DNA of 26,273 nucleotides. Source: Emiliania huxleyi CCMP1516 (Eukaryota; Haptophyta; Isochrysidales; Noelaerhabdaceae). Both the position numbers and the translations under genes were made by a program. Below, piece after piece: positions 10,010 to 18,500 of the stretch; position 1 is the stretch's first letter, and every line of letters starts with the position of its first letter. The stretch spans positions 1-26,273 of the forward strand of contig NW_005197342.1 of NCBI RefSeq assembly GCF_000372725.1, read 5' to 3'. The notes beneath the pieces are model-generated. The model did no database searches and was not told the origin of the DNA. It saw nothing but the letters and a program-made list of their open reading frames with translations.

Positions 10010-10356
10010 TCACGATGAAGGAGGCTTGACGAAATGGATGACGCCGTCGCGCAACATGACATCATCGATGTCGTCGTCCTCGAACTGGTTAGGCTCCTTC
10101 ACCAGGAAGCGCATTGCCGTCGCCAGCTTCTTTGCGGCGCTGCGCGGGTGCGTGCGCCCATCCGCCTCTGTATCGTCTCGGTTGTTACACGTTTTTGGAT
10201 GCTATTTGGGGTTACCTCACGACCCGCACGAGGTAGGCGGCGCGCAGCGCCGCTCTCGCAGGCTGTTTTTGACTGCTTCTCGATTAGCTTGCGTCCGTTG
10301 CGCTGCACCTCACACGCTGACGTCGGTGACGTGAGATGCGACTCCAACATACACAT
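10010..10356 (-). CDS. Small three-exon gene, 74-residue protein of unknown function
   Basis: The model on the minus strand is exon 1 10356-10309, exon 2 10262-10216 and exon 3 10139-10010 (TGA). Introns are GT-AG, 46 and 76 nt, and both phases match (0, then 2). Intron 1 contains CTAAT, a branch-point-like motif, and ends in a short A-rich run and CAG; both introns are richer in A+T than the exons. The protein has a basic amphipathic middle (PARAALRAAYLVRVVSAAKK) and an acidic then hydrophobic tail (FEDDDIDDVMLRDGVIHFV). I do not recognise the family and see no clear membrane helix or signal peptide. It lies just downstream of, and on the same strand as, SURF2. An alternative is that exon 3 belongs to a gene with a different upstream exon. 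Confidence 0.45.
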
Positions 10357-10512
10357 ACTGCTCACACGTCAACGAAGCCGCACATAGACACAGAATCGCA
10401 TCGAGCGAGAGCCAACAAGAGAGCCGGCACACACAATAGACAGGCAGTGCGACACAGCCCGCCAGCACTCCCAGCTCCCACCGTTCGGCCCGCTAATTGG
10501 AATCTAATTGGC

Positions 10513-11484
10513 TTAGCGCTTGCCTCGCTCGTGTGCGCCCCTCCCTGCGCGGCGACCCCCTCCTCCGCGCCCGGACATGTTGGTGAGGTACGCCTGTCGC
10601 CTCGCCGCCTTGCGCGCCGCGCCCGCCCCAGCCTGGCCGTGCACTCCGCCGCCGGGGCGGCTGCTTCCGGTCGCAACCTTGCCCGCGCCGCGAGGGAAGG
10701 GGAGGGCATCCTTGCCAGGTGCATCCTTGCCGGGCGCCTGCTTGCTGGGCTTGCCTTTGTTGGCCCGCTTGCCTTTCCCGCCCACGTCCACCTCCACGTC
10801 CGCCTCCTCCACGTCCTCGCCCTCCCCGCTCTCCTCCTCGCTCTCCTCCTCCTCCTCCTCCCAGAAGCGCCTCCCCGACTTGAACGCTCCGATCTCGTGC
10901 TGCAGCTCCTCGTCGCTCTCCTCGTCGCTCCCCTCGCCGCTCCCCTCGCCGCTCCCCTCGCTGCCCTCCACGCTCTCTTCTCCCTCCCCGCCGGCCGCCT
11001 CCACCCGCCTCCGCTTCGCAGGCTCCTCAGCCGCCGCCGCCTCCTCCTCCTCGCCCTCCTCCTCGCCCTCCTCCCAGTCCCACTCATCGCCGCCCTCCTC
11101 GCCGCCCGCGCCCGCACGACTGCGCTTGGCCTCCGCCGCCTCGCGCTCGGCCAGCATCCGCTTGAAGCGCTTGCCGTTGACGTGGCCCTCGACCGCAGAC
11201 GGCTGGCGCGAGACCGGCTGGCGCGTCACGGTGCAGTAGAGGAGGTGCTTGCTCTGCTTGTGCGGCACCAGGTGAGGCGCGTGCTGCTCGAAGTCGTACG
11301 CGACCAGCGCCGCCTTCTTCCGGTAGGTCTTGCCCTCCCAGTGCGCCCGCAGCACGTCCAGCTGTGGGAGGCACTCGTGCCCCGTGGTGGAGCAGCGCAC
11401 CTTGCCGCTGTCGAGGACCTCCGCGTCGGAGTGCGCCGCCACAAAGTCTACGACCGCCTTCGGCGGGGCGGACGAGGAGGACAT
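10513..11484 (-). CDS. Surfeit locus protein 2 (SURF2) homologue
   Basis: A single-exon frame of 323 residues. The N-terminal 120 residues carry the SURF2 pattern: KVRCSTTGHECLPQLDVL (about 28-45), GKTYRKK, YDFEQHAPHLVPHK (about 63-76), LLYCTVTRQPVSRQPSAVEGHVNGKRFKRML (about 81-111). Human SURF2 has the corresponding KVRC-TGHE, FD-F-PHIVPS, LFCKLT and H-GRRYQR blocks. The C-terminal two thirds is low complexity: acidic runs (EEEGEEEE, EEEEEESEEES), KRRR, GSGEGSGEGS, and a basic Gly/Arg tail, fitting a nuclear or nucleolar protein. The precise role of SURF2 is poorly defined; the family is linked to nucleolar ribosome biogenesis. The ATG at 11484 is followed at once by the conserved region, so the start is likely right. 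Confidence 0.88.
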   Translation of the reverse strand: MSSSSAPPKAVVDFVAAHSDAEVLDSGKVRCSTTGHECLPQLDVLRAHWEGKTYRKKAALVAYDFEQHAPHLVPHKQSKHLLYCTVTRQPVSRQPSAVEGHVNGKRFKRMLAEREAAEAKRSRAGAGGEEGGDEWDWEEGEEEGEEEEAAAAEEPAKRRRVEAAGGEGEESVEGSEGSGEGSGEGSDEESDEELQHEIGAFKSGRRFWEEEEEESEEESGEGEDVEEADVEVDVGGKGKRANKGKPSKQAPGKDAPGKDALPFPRGAGKVATGSSRPGGGVHGQAGAGAARKAARRQAYLTNMSGRGGGGRRAGRGAHERGKR

Positions 11485-11718
11485 CGCGGTGCAACGCAGG
11501 TGCAGGCGCAGGTCAGCTGGGGCACGTGGGGGCGCGACGCGGGGCTGTTCACTTCACCCTGGGGACCCGGCTCTGCACACAGCCCAGGTACGACGGCAAG
11601 AAACCCGAGGGGAAGCTGTTCACTACACGACTGCTTGGAGGATTTTTTCCCGTTCATCATTTGCCGGGCGCTTGCGGTTGTGTGTTCTTCACCTTCCTAC
11701 ATACATACACACCACATA
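11485..11718. promoter_or_regulatory. Presumed 5' flank of SURF2
   Basis: This 230-bp stretch upstream of the SURF2 ATG has no coding signal. It includes a truncated dispersed-repeat copy (11682-11710, GTTCTTCACCTTCCTAC). No TATA-like or initiator motif is convincing; the promoter role is inferred from position only. Confidence 0.3.
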
Positions 11719-11988
11719 CATGGACATGGACATGGCCATGGACATGGACATGGACATGGACATGGACATGGACATGGCATGGACATGGACATGGACATGG
11801 ACATGGACATGGACATGGACATGGACATGGCACATGCACATGCACATGCACATGCACATGCACATGCACATGCACATGCACATGCACATGCACATGCACA
11901 TGCACATGCACATGCACATGCACATGCACATGCACATGCACATGCACGTGCATGTGCATGTGCATGTGCATGTGCATGTGCACACATG
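11719..11988. repeat. Hexamer microsatellite in three blocks
   Basis: Three related hexamers follow each other: ATGGAC (about 11719-11829), then ATGCAC (about 11830-11944), then GTGCAT (about 11945-11982). The second and third blocks are reverse complements and meet at CACGTG (11945-11950), making a perfect 66-bp palindrome from 11915 to 11980. All six frames read through as dipeptide repeats, which explains the long apparent ORFs here. Confidence 0.95.
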
Positions 11989-12040
11989 TACATGTCATGT
12001 GTGTGTCTTGTGTGTGAGCCTGCTTGTGTCTGTGTGTCGC

Positions 12041-12064
12041 TCGTGCGTGTCGTCATCATCTGTA
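12041..12064 (+). repeat. Partial copy of dispersed repeat A (5' half)
   Basis: CGTGCGTGTCGTCATCATCTGT matches the start of the longer copy at 12893-12985 (CGCGTGTCGTCATCATCTGT), including the GTGTGTGTCTC-type sequence before it. The rest of the repeat is missing. Confidence 0.6.
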
Positions 12065-12069
12065 TCTCT

Positions 12070-12093
12070 CGAGTTTCCCTCGCGGGAAACTCG
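12070..12093. repeat. Perfect inverted repeat (10-bp arms, 4-nt loop)
   Basis: CGAGTTTCCC-TCGC-GGGAAACTCG forms a perfect stem-loop. Another half copy, CGAGTTTCCC, follows at once (12094-12103). No U-tract follows, so a terminator role is not supported. Confidence 0.8.
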
Positions 12094-12103
12094 CGAGTTT
12101 CCC

Positions 12104-12289
12104 TGAGTCTGAGAGCTGGTCTGGGGCAAAATCTGAGGCAAAATTGAGGAAATCGACAAAATACCCAGGCGGTCGCAGGGTAATTTCCAGGTATACACGG
12201 TTCTCCGCGAAATTCCCGGCATTTTGCCGATTTGGCCTAAAATTTGGCTGATTTTGGGCCCAAACCAGCCTCACCTGCTACAGGCCAAG
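12104..12289. other. AT-richer segment with degenerate AAAATTTGGC-like words
   Basis: The segment is clearly lower in GC than its surroundings and repeats words such as GGCAAAATCTGAGG/GGCAAAATTGAGG and GATTTGGCCTAAAATTTGGCTGATTTTGGG. It has no coding sense. It may be a decayed mobile element or the edge of dispersed repeat B, which starts right after it. Confidence 0.4.
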
Positions 12290-12372
12290 CACTTGGAGCA
12301 CTTGGAGTGCAGTCATTAACCGCACATCCAGGGCCGGGGAGCTAAGAAGCGCACCCAGCGGGCCGGATGATT
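12290..12372 (+). repeat. Dispersed repeat B, copy 1
   Basis: The copy starts CACTTGGAGCACTTGGAGTG and continues through CACATCCAGGGCCGGGGAGCT, AGAAGCGCACCCAGCGGGCC to GGATGAT. Copy 2 (13732-13812) is nearly identical over 80 bp, 1440 bp downstream in the same orientation. Copy 3 lies inverted at 22511-22577. Confidence 0.85.
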
Positions 12373-12571
12373 GGCATCGGGTTGCGGGCAAGAGAGCCCT
12401 AGCCCTGGGGGTTTGCGTTCGCAGGGCAAGGGCCGTAAAGTAAACACGGGTCTCCGAGGGTTAGCCCCGCGTACCGGGTTTCCCCTTAACTGCAGGACGC
12501 CCCCTCTACTCGAAGCTAATGAACACCACACTGCACGCCCCACACCACCGCTCTACACTCACTTGCGCAGC

Positions 12572-12602
12572 CTGTTCTTCACCTTTCTACCTAACCTAAC
12601 CT
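12572..12602 (+). repeat. Partial copy of dispersed repeat A
   Basis: CTGTTCTTCACCTTTCTACC followed by TAACCTAACCTT matches the 3' end of the repeat seen at 12893-12985 and 14021-14062. Confidence 0.7.
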
Positions 12603-12892
12603 TGCGGTGTGCTCTCGTCCGTGCCTCACCGGCCGGCGAGTTTGCTAGAGCGTAGAGGCGGAGAAGCCTGCTCTAGTCTCACACGTCGCGTGCCCTGTCG
12701 CCTGTTTGTATTATTCCCGCTGTTGTTTGTGCCCTTGGCACCTCGGGTGCTGGGGGGGGGGGCGCGGGGGCGACGGGGGGGACGTGGCCGCGAGTGGCGT
12801 AGTGCCGTACGCTTACTCGTGATGTGTGGCAGCCCGCAGCTGGCTGAGAGTGTCTTGTGAGCTTGTGTGTGTCTCTTTTCGCTCACGGACGC

Positions 12893-12985
12893 GTGTCGTC
12901 ATCATCTGTCCCGCGTCCACCCATACATACCGCGCTGGTGTCCAGTCCGAGCCTGACTGTTCTTCACCTTCCTACCAACCTAACC
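12893..12985 (+). repeat. Dispersed repeat A, long copy
   Basis: The copy runs from GTGTCGTCATCATCTGTC through GCGTCCACCCATACATACCG and GGTGTCCAGTCCGAGCCTG to CTGTTCTTCACCTTCCTACC. The same order, inverted, occurs at 15328-15418; shorter pieces lie at 11682, 12041, 12572 and 14021. Confidence 0.85.
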
Positions 12986-12988
12986 TTG

Positions 12989-13185
12989 GGTCTAAATTTA
13001 GTGCGTGTGAATGAACTTTAGTGATAGTTTAGTGCGCTAGCTTTAGTGTGTGTTCGAGTGCGTATATAGCACGACATTAGCGCGACTTTAGCGCAAATTT
13101 AGCACAAATTTGACACATATTTAGCACATATTTAGTGTGCGTTATCTCCAATTTGCGCCACTTTTAGTTCACTTTAGGTGCGGGC
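12989..13185. repeat. Degenerate TTTAGYRC repeats, AT-rich
   Basis: About a dozen imperfect copies of a 9-13 bp word, for example TTTAGTGCG, TTTAGTGTG, TTTAGCGC, ATTTAGCACA, ATTTAGCACAT and TTTAGTTCAC. Composition is strikingly AT-rich for this genome. No protein-coding sense. Confidence 0.7.
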
Positions 13186-13731
13186 AGCTGCAAGGGGGGG
13201 GTGGAGGCTCCCATCGTCTACACAGCGGACCCGACCTCCTGTCGGGGAGCTCGCCACCTCGCCCTTGATCGGGACACGGAACACGTGGTGACGCTGCTGC
13301 AGATGAGCGGCACATGGGCCTACGAAGAGGCGACCTCGGGCTTCGTGCCTTGGGAGGCGGCCTTAGGGTCGCAGCCGCCCTCAGGGGCGCCTGGGGGGCG
13401 GCTCTGGCCCGACGTGGGGGCCGCCCAGCAAAGCGGCCTGGGGACGAGTGGGGACAACCGGATCACGGGCGACCGACCGACGAGGGTTCCGAGCGGGAGG
13501 GCGGCCTGCACCGCCACCAGGTTTGAAGGAGGGGTGGTCATCCTTCCGGCCGCCGCAATTTCTGGGTAGCCCAGAATGCAACCCTGTTGAAGCCAGCCCC
13601 TTCAGCCGCCGTCTGGTATGCTGCGGAGCAGGTCAGGAAGCCCCGGAGGGGTATGAGCCGAGGCCATGCCCAGGGTCAGGCATAAAAGGGGGGTGTTTTT
13701 CCGTCCGTCCAATCAGCTCACGAGAGTAGTT

Positions 13732-13812
13732 CTTGGAGCACTTGGAGTGCAGTCATCAGCCTCACATCCAGGGCCGGGGAGCTGAGAAGCGCACCCAGCG
13801 GGCCGGATGATC
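13732..13812 (+). repeat. Dispersed repeat B, copy 2
   Basis: Matches copy 1 (12290-12372) with a few substitutions: CATTAACCGCACATCC there, CATCAGCCTCACATCC here, and GCTAAGAAG against GCTGAGAAG. Same orientation. Confidence 0.85.
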
Positions 13813-14020
13813 GGTCACTCGCCGCGGCTTGCAGTACAGCGCCACTGCCGCCTCGCAAACGTCGCGCACAGATCCAGGAGGCTGCTCACCAGGCAGCAGA
13901 GTGCTGCGCCGGCGTGCAGCAGACGCTGCGGCGCTGCGGCGCCGCCTCCCCGCCCTGCCCATGGAGCAGACGCGCGGCAGCACGGCCCTCCACCAGCTGC
14001 AGGAGGTGCGCACTTCCCAC

Positions 14021-14062
14021 AGTCCGAGCCTGGCTGTTCTTCACCTTTCTACCTACCTACCT
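14021..14062 (+). repeat. Dispersed repeat A copy, left inverted end
   Basis: AGTCCGAGCCTGGCTGTTCT followed by TCACCTTTCTACCTACCTACC. Its reverse complement lies at about 15328-15372 with one or two differences, so the pair brackets the Helitron-like ORF like terminal inverted repeats. Confidence 0.8.
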
Positions 14063-14370
14063 CCCACAGTGGAAGCACAGGATGCTCCCTCAGCACACGC
14101 AGCTTTGCGCAGCGCAGCGCACGGGCCACGCCACGCAAAGCCGACCCTCAGTCTGCCCGAGAGGCTGTCTGCAGAAACCTGGCAAGCGCGCACTCGCCTC
14201 CTCCGCGGCCATGCCCTCCGCGCGGGCGAGCGAGCAAGGCGAGAGTGGAGGTGAATCGAGTCGCCATACACTTTTGGCCACTTCTTATTTATTTAGTTCG
14301 CGTTCTCATCGAGACAAAAGAAAAAATAAATAAGAGGGCTCCCGCGGCGATCAACACCGCAACTCCTTTT

Positions 14371-15225
14371 CTAAATTTCACCACTCTTCTTACGCGCGAC
14401 GACGCTACAGCCTACCAAACCGTTGGGACGGTCGTTGCTCGCGCCGTTGGGAAACGCAAGGCGCACCTTTTTGTTTTGAAGACCTCGATACTTAGCGCAC
14501 TGCTCGGGCGAGAGCTCAAACACGTGCCGCGTCTCGTCTTCGCCGCCGGCTACGCGCACAGACACAGTACGCGGCAGCGCCGACACGTCAACCCGCGTGT
14601 ACGTCAGCGACGGGTCGCGCACGCCGCACGAGGCGCATGCGTGCAGCGGCAGCGCGTGCGCCATGCGCTCGTCGCTCCACTCGCCCAGCAGCCGCCGCTT
14701 CGTCTCGTCGGAGACGTGCACGCAGCGCTGCAGCAGCGCCGCCGTCTCGTCCTCGGGCCGCTCCAGGTCCATGACGACGTTCGTCGAGGCGTGGAAGCGC
14801 GTCTCCAGGTCGATGGCCGCCTGCTCGGCCGCGGCGAGCTTGCCCTGGTCGACGCACATGCCGCACACCGCGTGCGCCGGGCAGCCGCACTGGCCGCGTT
14901 GTGGGCGCACGGTCTTGGCGACCGCCGGCGCTGCGCGCCGGTCGTGCTGCTCACGCTGCCGGCGGCGCTGGTCGCGCGCCTGCCGATCGCGCGTGTTCGC
15001 GGCGGCTGCATCTCCTGCTCGTTTCGCTCGAACCCGAGCGGCGGTCGCCAGGCGCTTCAGGTCGGCGGTGCTGCGCGCGCGGCCGTCGGCTCTGCACAGC
15101 CACATGTCCTCCTCCTCGGCAGGCTCGCACGGCTTGCCGTCGAACTGCGGCGGGAACCCGCGACGACGCTTCGCCCAGGCCGGGCACGATGGTGCCGCGA
15201 CGAGCGGCGTCGAGGCGACGGCCAT
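14371..15225 (-). mobile_element. Helitron-like transposon ORF, N-terminal fragment
   Basis: The frame from the ATG at 15225 encodes 284 residues. After a basic, coiled stretch (RQARDQRRRQREQHDRR) it has the Cys/His-rich GQCGCPAHAVCGMCVDQG, then a conserved-looking block LHACASCGVRDPSLTYTRVDVSALPRTVSV. This arrangement recalls the region before the helicase-like domain in algal Helitron proteins (the CxxCG..Y..LP pattern); that match is from memory. Rep (HUH) and helicase domains are absent, so the copy is 3'-truncated, ending in a TAG at 14371. The frame is open upstream to 15477, but that part is translated dispersed repeat A, so 15225 is the better start. Confidence 0.45.
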
Positions 15226-15327
15226 CGATGGGTCCAGAAGACTTGGAGACACTTCTAAACCAAAAATCGAGCACAAGTGCGTTACATGGGCATGGCCGGC
15301 GTTTCTGCACCGAACGATCTTACTTTC

Positions 15328-15418
15328 GGTAGGTAGGTAGGTAGTAAGGTGAAGAACAGCCAGGCTCGGACTGGACACCAACGCGGTATGGGTGGACGCT
15401 AGACAGATGATGACGACT
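15328..15418 (-). repeat. Dispersed repeat A, long inverted copy
   Basis: On the minus strand it reads GTCGTCATCATCTGTC, GCGTCCACCCATACCGCG, GGTGTCCAGTCCGAGCCTGG, CTGTTCTTCACCTT, ACTACCTACCTACC. It is collinear with 12893-12985 and inverted relative to 14021-14062. Confidence 0.85.
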
Positions 15419-15519
15419 ATCGAAAGTGTTGATCGATAAAAAGAAAAGCTCGCTCCGATGGGAGTTCGCCTTCTCACTCATCGACCTGGGCCGCCGCGAC
15501 TTCGCGTACCTAATCTACC

Positions 15520-18500
15520 ATGGCGGACCGCGCCTCGCACGGCGGCCCTGGGCTGGTCGACGACCGCCTCCGAGCGATGCAGGCCAACCTGGAGGCGCTA
15601 ATGGCGCAGGTCGAGGAGAAGACGCAGCTCGCGGCGGAGGGCTTCAAAGAGGCGGGCAAGCAGCGCGAGCTGGTGATTGCGCTCACAAAGAAGATTGACG
15701 CGGTGAGCAAGCGGAACAAGGCCCTCGAGAAGGAGGCGACGCGGGCCGAGCTCGCAAGGGCCGAGCTCGTCACTCTCGCTGTCCAGACCGACGAGGACGC
15801 CGCCCTGCTCGCGGCGCGTGCGGCGGCGGAGGAGGCGCGGCAGTCGCTCTCGCGGGCGGAGGCGGCTCTGGCGAGAGAGGCCGAGGAGCGGCGGACCGAG
15901 GCCGCGGCGGCGGAGCGGCGGCTGGCTGCGCTGCGGGAGGAGGGCGGCGCTGCGGTGGCGGCGCTCGAGGAGCGTTTGGCTGCCGCTGAGGCGGCGAGGG
16001 AGAGGGAGAGGGAGGGGGCGGCGGCGGCGGCGGCGGCGGCGGAGTCGGCGTTGCAGTCCGAGCGAGAGGCGCGCGCCACCGCCCAGGAGGCGGCCGCCGC
16101 CGCAGAGCGGAGAAGTGGTCCGCTCGAGGCGAGGGATTGCTCTCGCGGCTTGCGCCAGCAGGCGGGCAGCTGCCTGTGACGCGTCCGGGACACGGCCCTT
16201 CAGGCGCAGCTGCTCGAGGCGCAGCGGCGGATCGAGAGCGTCGAGGGCGACGCCATCGCCTCGTCGCGGGCCCTCGCCCGCGCCACCGAGGAGCCGCCAT
16301 AGCCCTGACCCTGACCCTGACCCTGACCCTGACCCTGACCCGGACCCTGACCCTGACCCGGACCCTAAGCCTCGCCCGAGCCACTAGAGGAGCCGCTAGA
16401 GGAGGGTCACTAGGAGCCGCTAGAGGAGCCGCCCTCGCTCGAAGCGAAGTGCCGGGTCGGTCCCTCACGCACCGCCGGTCGCACCTCTGGTCAGGAGTCG
16501 ACTTCGCGCGACGCGACGCTCGAGTCCGCCTCCAGAGAGATAGATAGACAGAGAGATGCCTCCCAGCCGCCGACCTCGCCCCGCGCGTCTCGGACGCGTC
16601 GTGCGCGTGGCCCGTAGGTCCCTCTCCCGCCAGCTCATCTCTCCCCATCTCTCCCCATCTCTCCCCATATCTCGGTGGCCCGTAGGTCCCTCTCCCGCCA
16701 GCTCGCCGCCTCCAGCGAGCGAGAGGCGGCGCCTGCCGCCGCAACGCCACCCGGCCGTGCCCCGTGCTCCGGCAGTGTCTGTCCGCCCCTTTGGTGTAGG
16801 CGGAGCTGGCCGCCGGGCTGGCGGGGCTAGAGGCGGAGAAGAAGAGGCGGGTTCGGTGGGGGTGAGGCGGCGCTCTTCAGCGCGACGTGGCGTGTGGACA
16901 GGTCGAGCTGGGAGAGGCGAGAGCTCAGCTCGAGGCGTCGAGGGAGACAGTTGCCACCGCGGCCGACTCGTCGCGAGCAGAGGCGCGAGAGGCAGCCGAG
17001 AGGCAGCCGAGAGGCAGCCGAGAGGCAGCCGAGAGGCAGCGGAGAGGCAGCCGAGATGTGGGCGTGATGTGGGCGAGGCTTGTCGGGAGCAGAGGCGGAG
17101 GGCGGAGCTGCGCAGTGTCATATCCTCATATCCGTGGCACGTGCACGACACGTCCGAGACATGTCCGAGACATGTCCGAGACATGTCCCGCAGGCGGAGG
17201 CGGAGCTGCGCAGTGCGCTCGCCAGTTCGGCGGCGGCAGAGGAGGAGGCGGCCACACTCAAGGAGGAGCTTAGCGCGCGAAACGGTTTGCGCCGCGCTTG
17301 CCCGCGCCCCCGCTCCCCCTCCCAGGGGCAAAGCAGCGATGCTCGTTGATGACTCCTCCGCGCTTCCCCAGGCGCGCTGCGCAGCCTCGGCTCCCAGCTG
17401 CTCAAGCTGCGCGACGAGCTCGCCGCCGCCACACAGGAGAAAGAGGCGCTCAAGGAGCGGCTCGCCGCTCCTCTAACTCCTTCATCAACGCATCAACGCA
17501 TCAACGCACTCATTGAAGGCGCTCAAGGAGCGGCTCGGCGCCGCTGACGCAGACGTCGAGGCGAACGCGTACGCGATCGCGGCACTGCAGGCCTGCCCGC
17601 CCGCCCGCAGGCACCCGACTCGCCGAGTAGCCACTGACTTTTCAGTTGTCGCGCAGGCGGCTCTGCGTGAGCACGCCGCGGCGCCGCCGGCTGCAGCCGC
17701 GCCCGCCGCGCCCGCCGCGCCCGCCGCGCCGGACGTCAGTAGCGGCGTGAGCGGCAACGGGGAGAGCCTCACAGGGTGATTGCTAGAAGAGAGGGAGAGA
17801 GGGAGGGGGGGAGGGAAAAAAAACTAGTTGCCGGCCTTTCCTGTTTTGCCCCCCCCCCCCCCCCAAGGGTGCCACCTCGCTCTCCCCTCGCTGCCCGCAG
17901 GTGGGGCCGCGAGTCCGACGCGGACTACTCCGTCTACTCCGTCCAGCCCTCCGGCTCCGTCCAGCCCTCCTGCTCCGTCCAGCCCTCCTGCTCCGTCCAG
18001 CCCTCCGGCTCCGTCCAGCCCTCCTGCTCCGTCCAGCCCTCCTGCTCCGTCCAGCCCTCCGGCTCCGTCCAGCCCTCCGAGCACCACTCCTCCTTGCCGA
18101 CCTCGCCCAACCCGCAGCACTCTGCCTTGCCGCCGCCGCCGCCCCCAAACACGCAGCCAGCAGACACGCCGCCGCCGCCGCCAGCGCCCAAATCACCGCC
18201 GCCGCCGCCGCCGCCGCCGCCGATCGACGACGACGTGTTGGACGCGGCGGTCGATGCTGCTGTCCGCGCTGCCGACGAGGCGACGCAGGCGGCCAGCCAT
18301 ACACATAGGCCACCTCAGCCGAGCAGGCCCTGCCTGTCTCATGCCCACGACACGTCCCCGACACGTCCACGACACGACACGTCCACGACACGTCCCCGAC
18401 ACGTCCCCGACGCGTCCCCGACATGTCCCGTGCAGGCGGCGAGCTCGACCGAGTGGCTCCGGGGAGGCGCAGAGAGGCCGGGTGGCGGCAGGGTCGACGC

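Larger units (their letters stand above)
12603..14020. other. Repeat-rich intergenic stretch without a convincing gene
   Basis: It holds dispersed-repeat copies (listed separately), a G homopolymer near 12751, and the AT-rich TTTAG block at 12989-13185. The open frame from 13201 to 13569 starts with GTG, has an unusual composition and no recognisable motif, so I do not call it. The segment between the two copies of repeat B may be a 1.4-kb non-coding element. Confidence 0.45.

Noticed and set aside
10336..12147. 603-codon plus-strand ORF
   Set aside because: It is antisense to SURF2 and then runs through the hexamer array as alternating dipeptides; the minus strand has a recognisable conserved protein.
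13201..13569. Possible small gene of 122 codons
   Set aside because: Starts with GTG, no family resemblance, lies in repeat-rich DNA between copies of repeat B.
13807..15258. 483-codon plus-strand ORF
   Set aside because: Mostly antisense to the Helitron-like frame, which has Cys/His motifs; this one is Arg/Ala-rich without motifs.
15770..16750. Minus-strand ORF of 326 codons
   Set aside because: Antisense shadow of the coiled-coil exon and its introns; includes translated CCCTGA and CTCCCC repeats.
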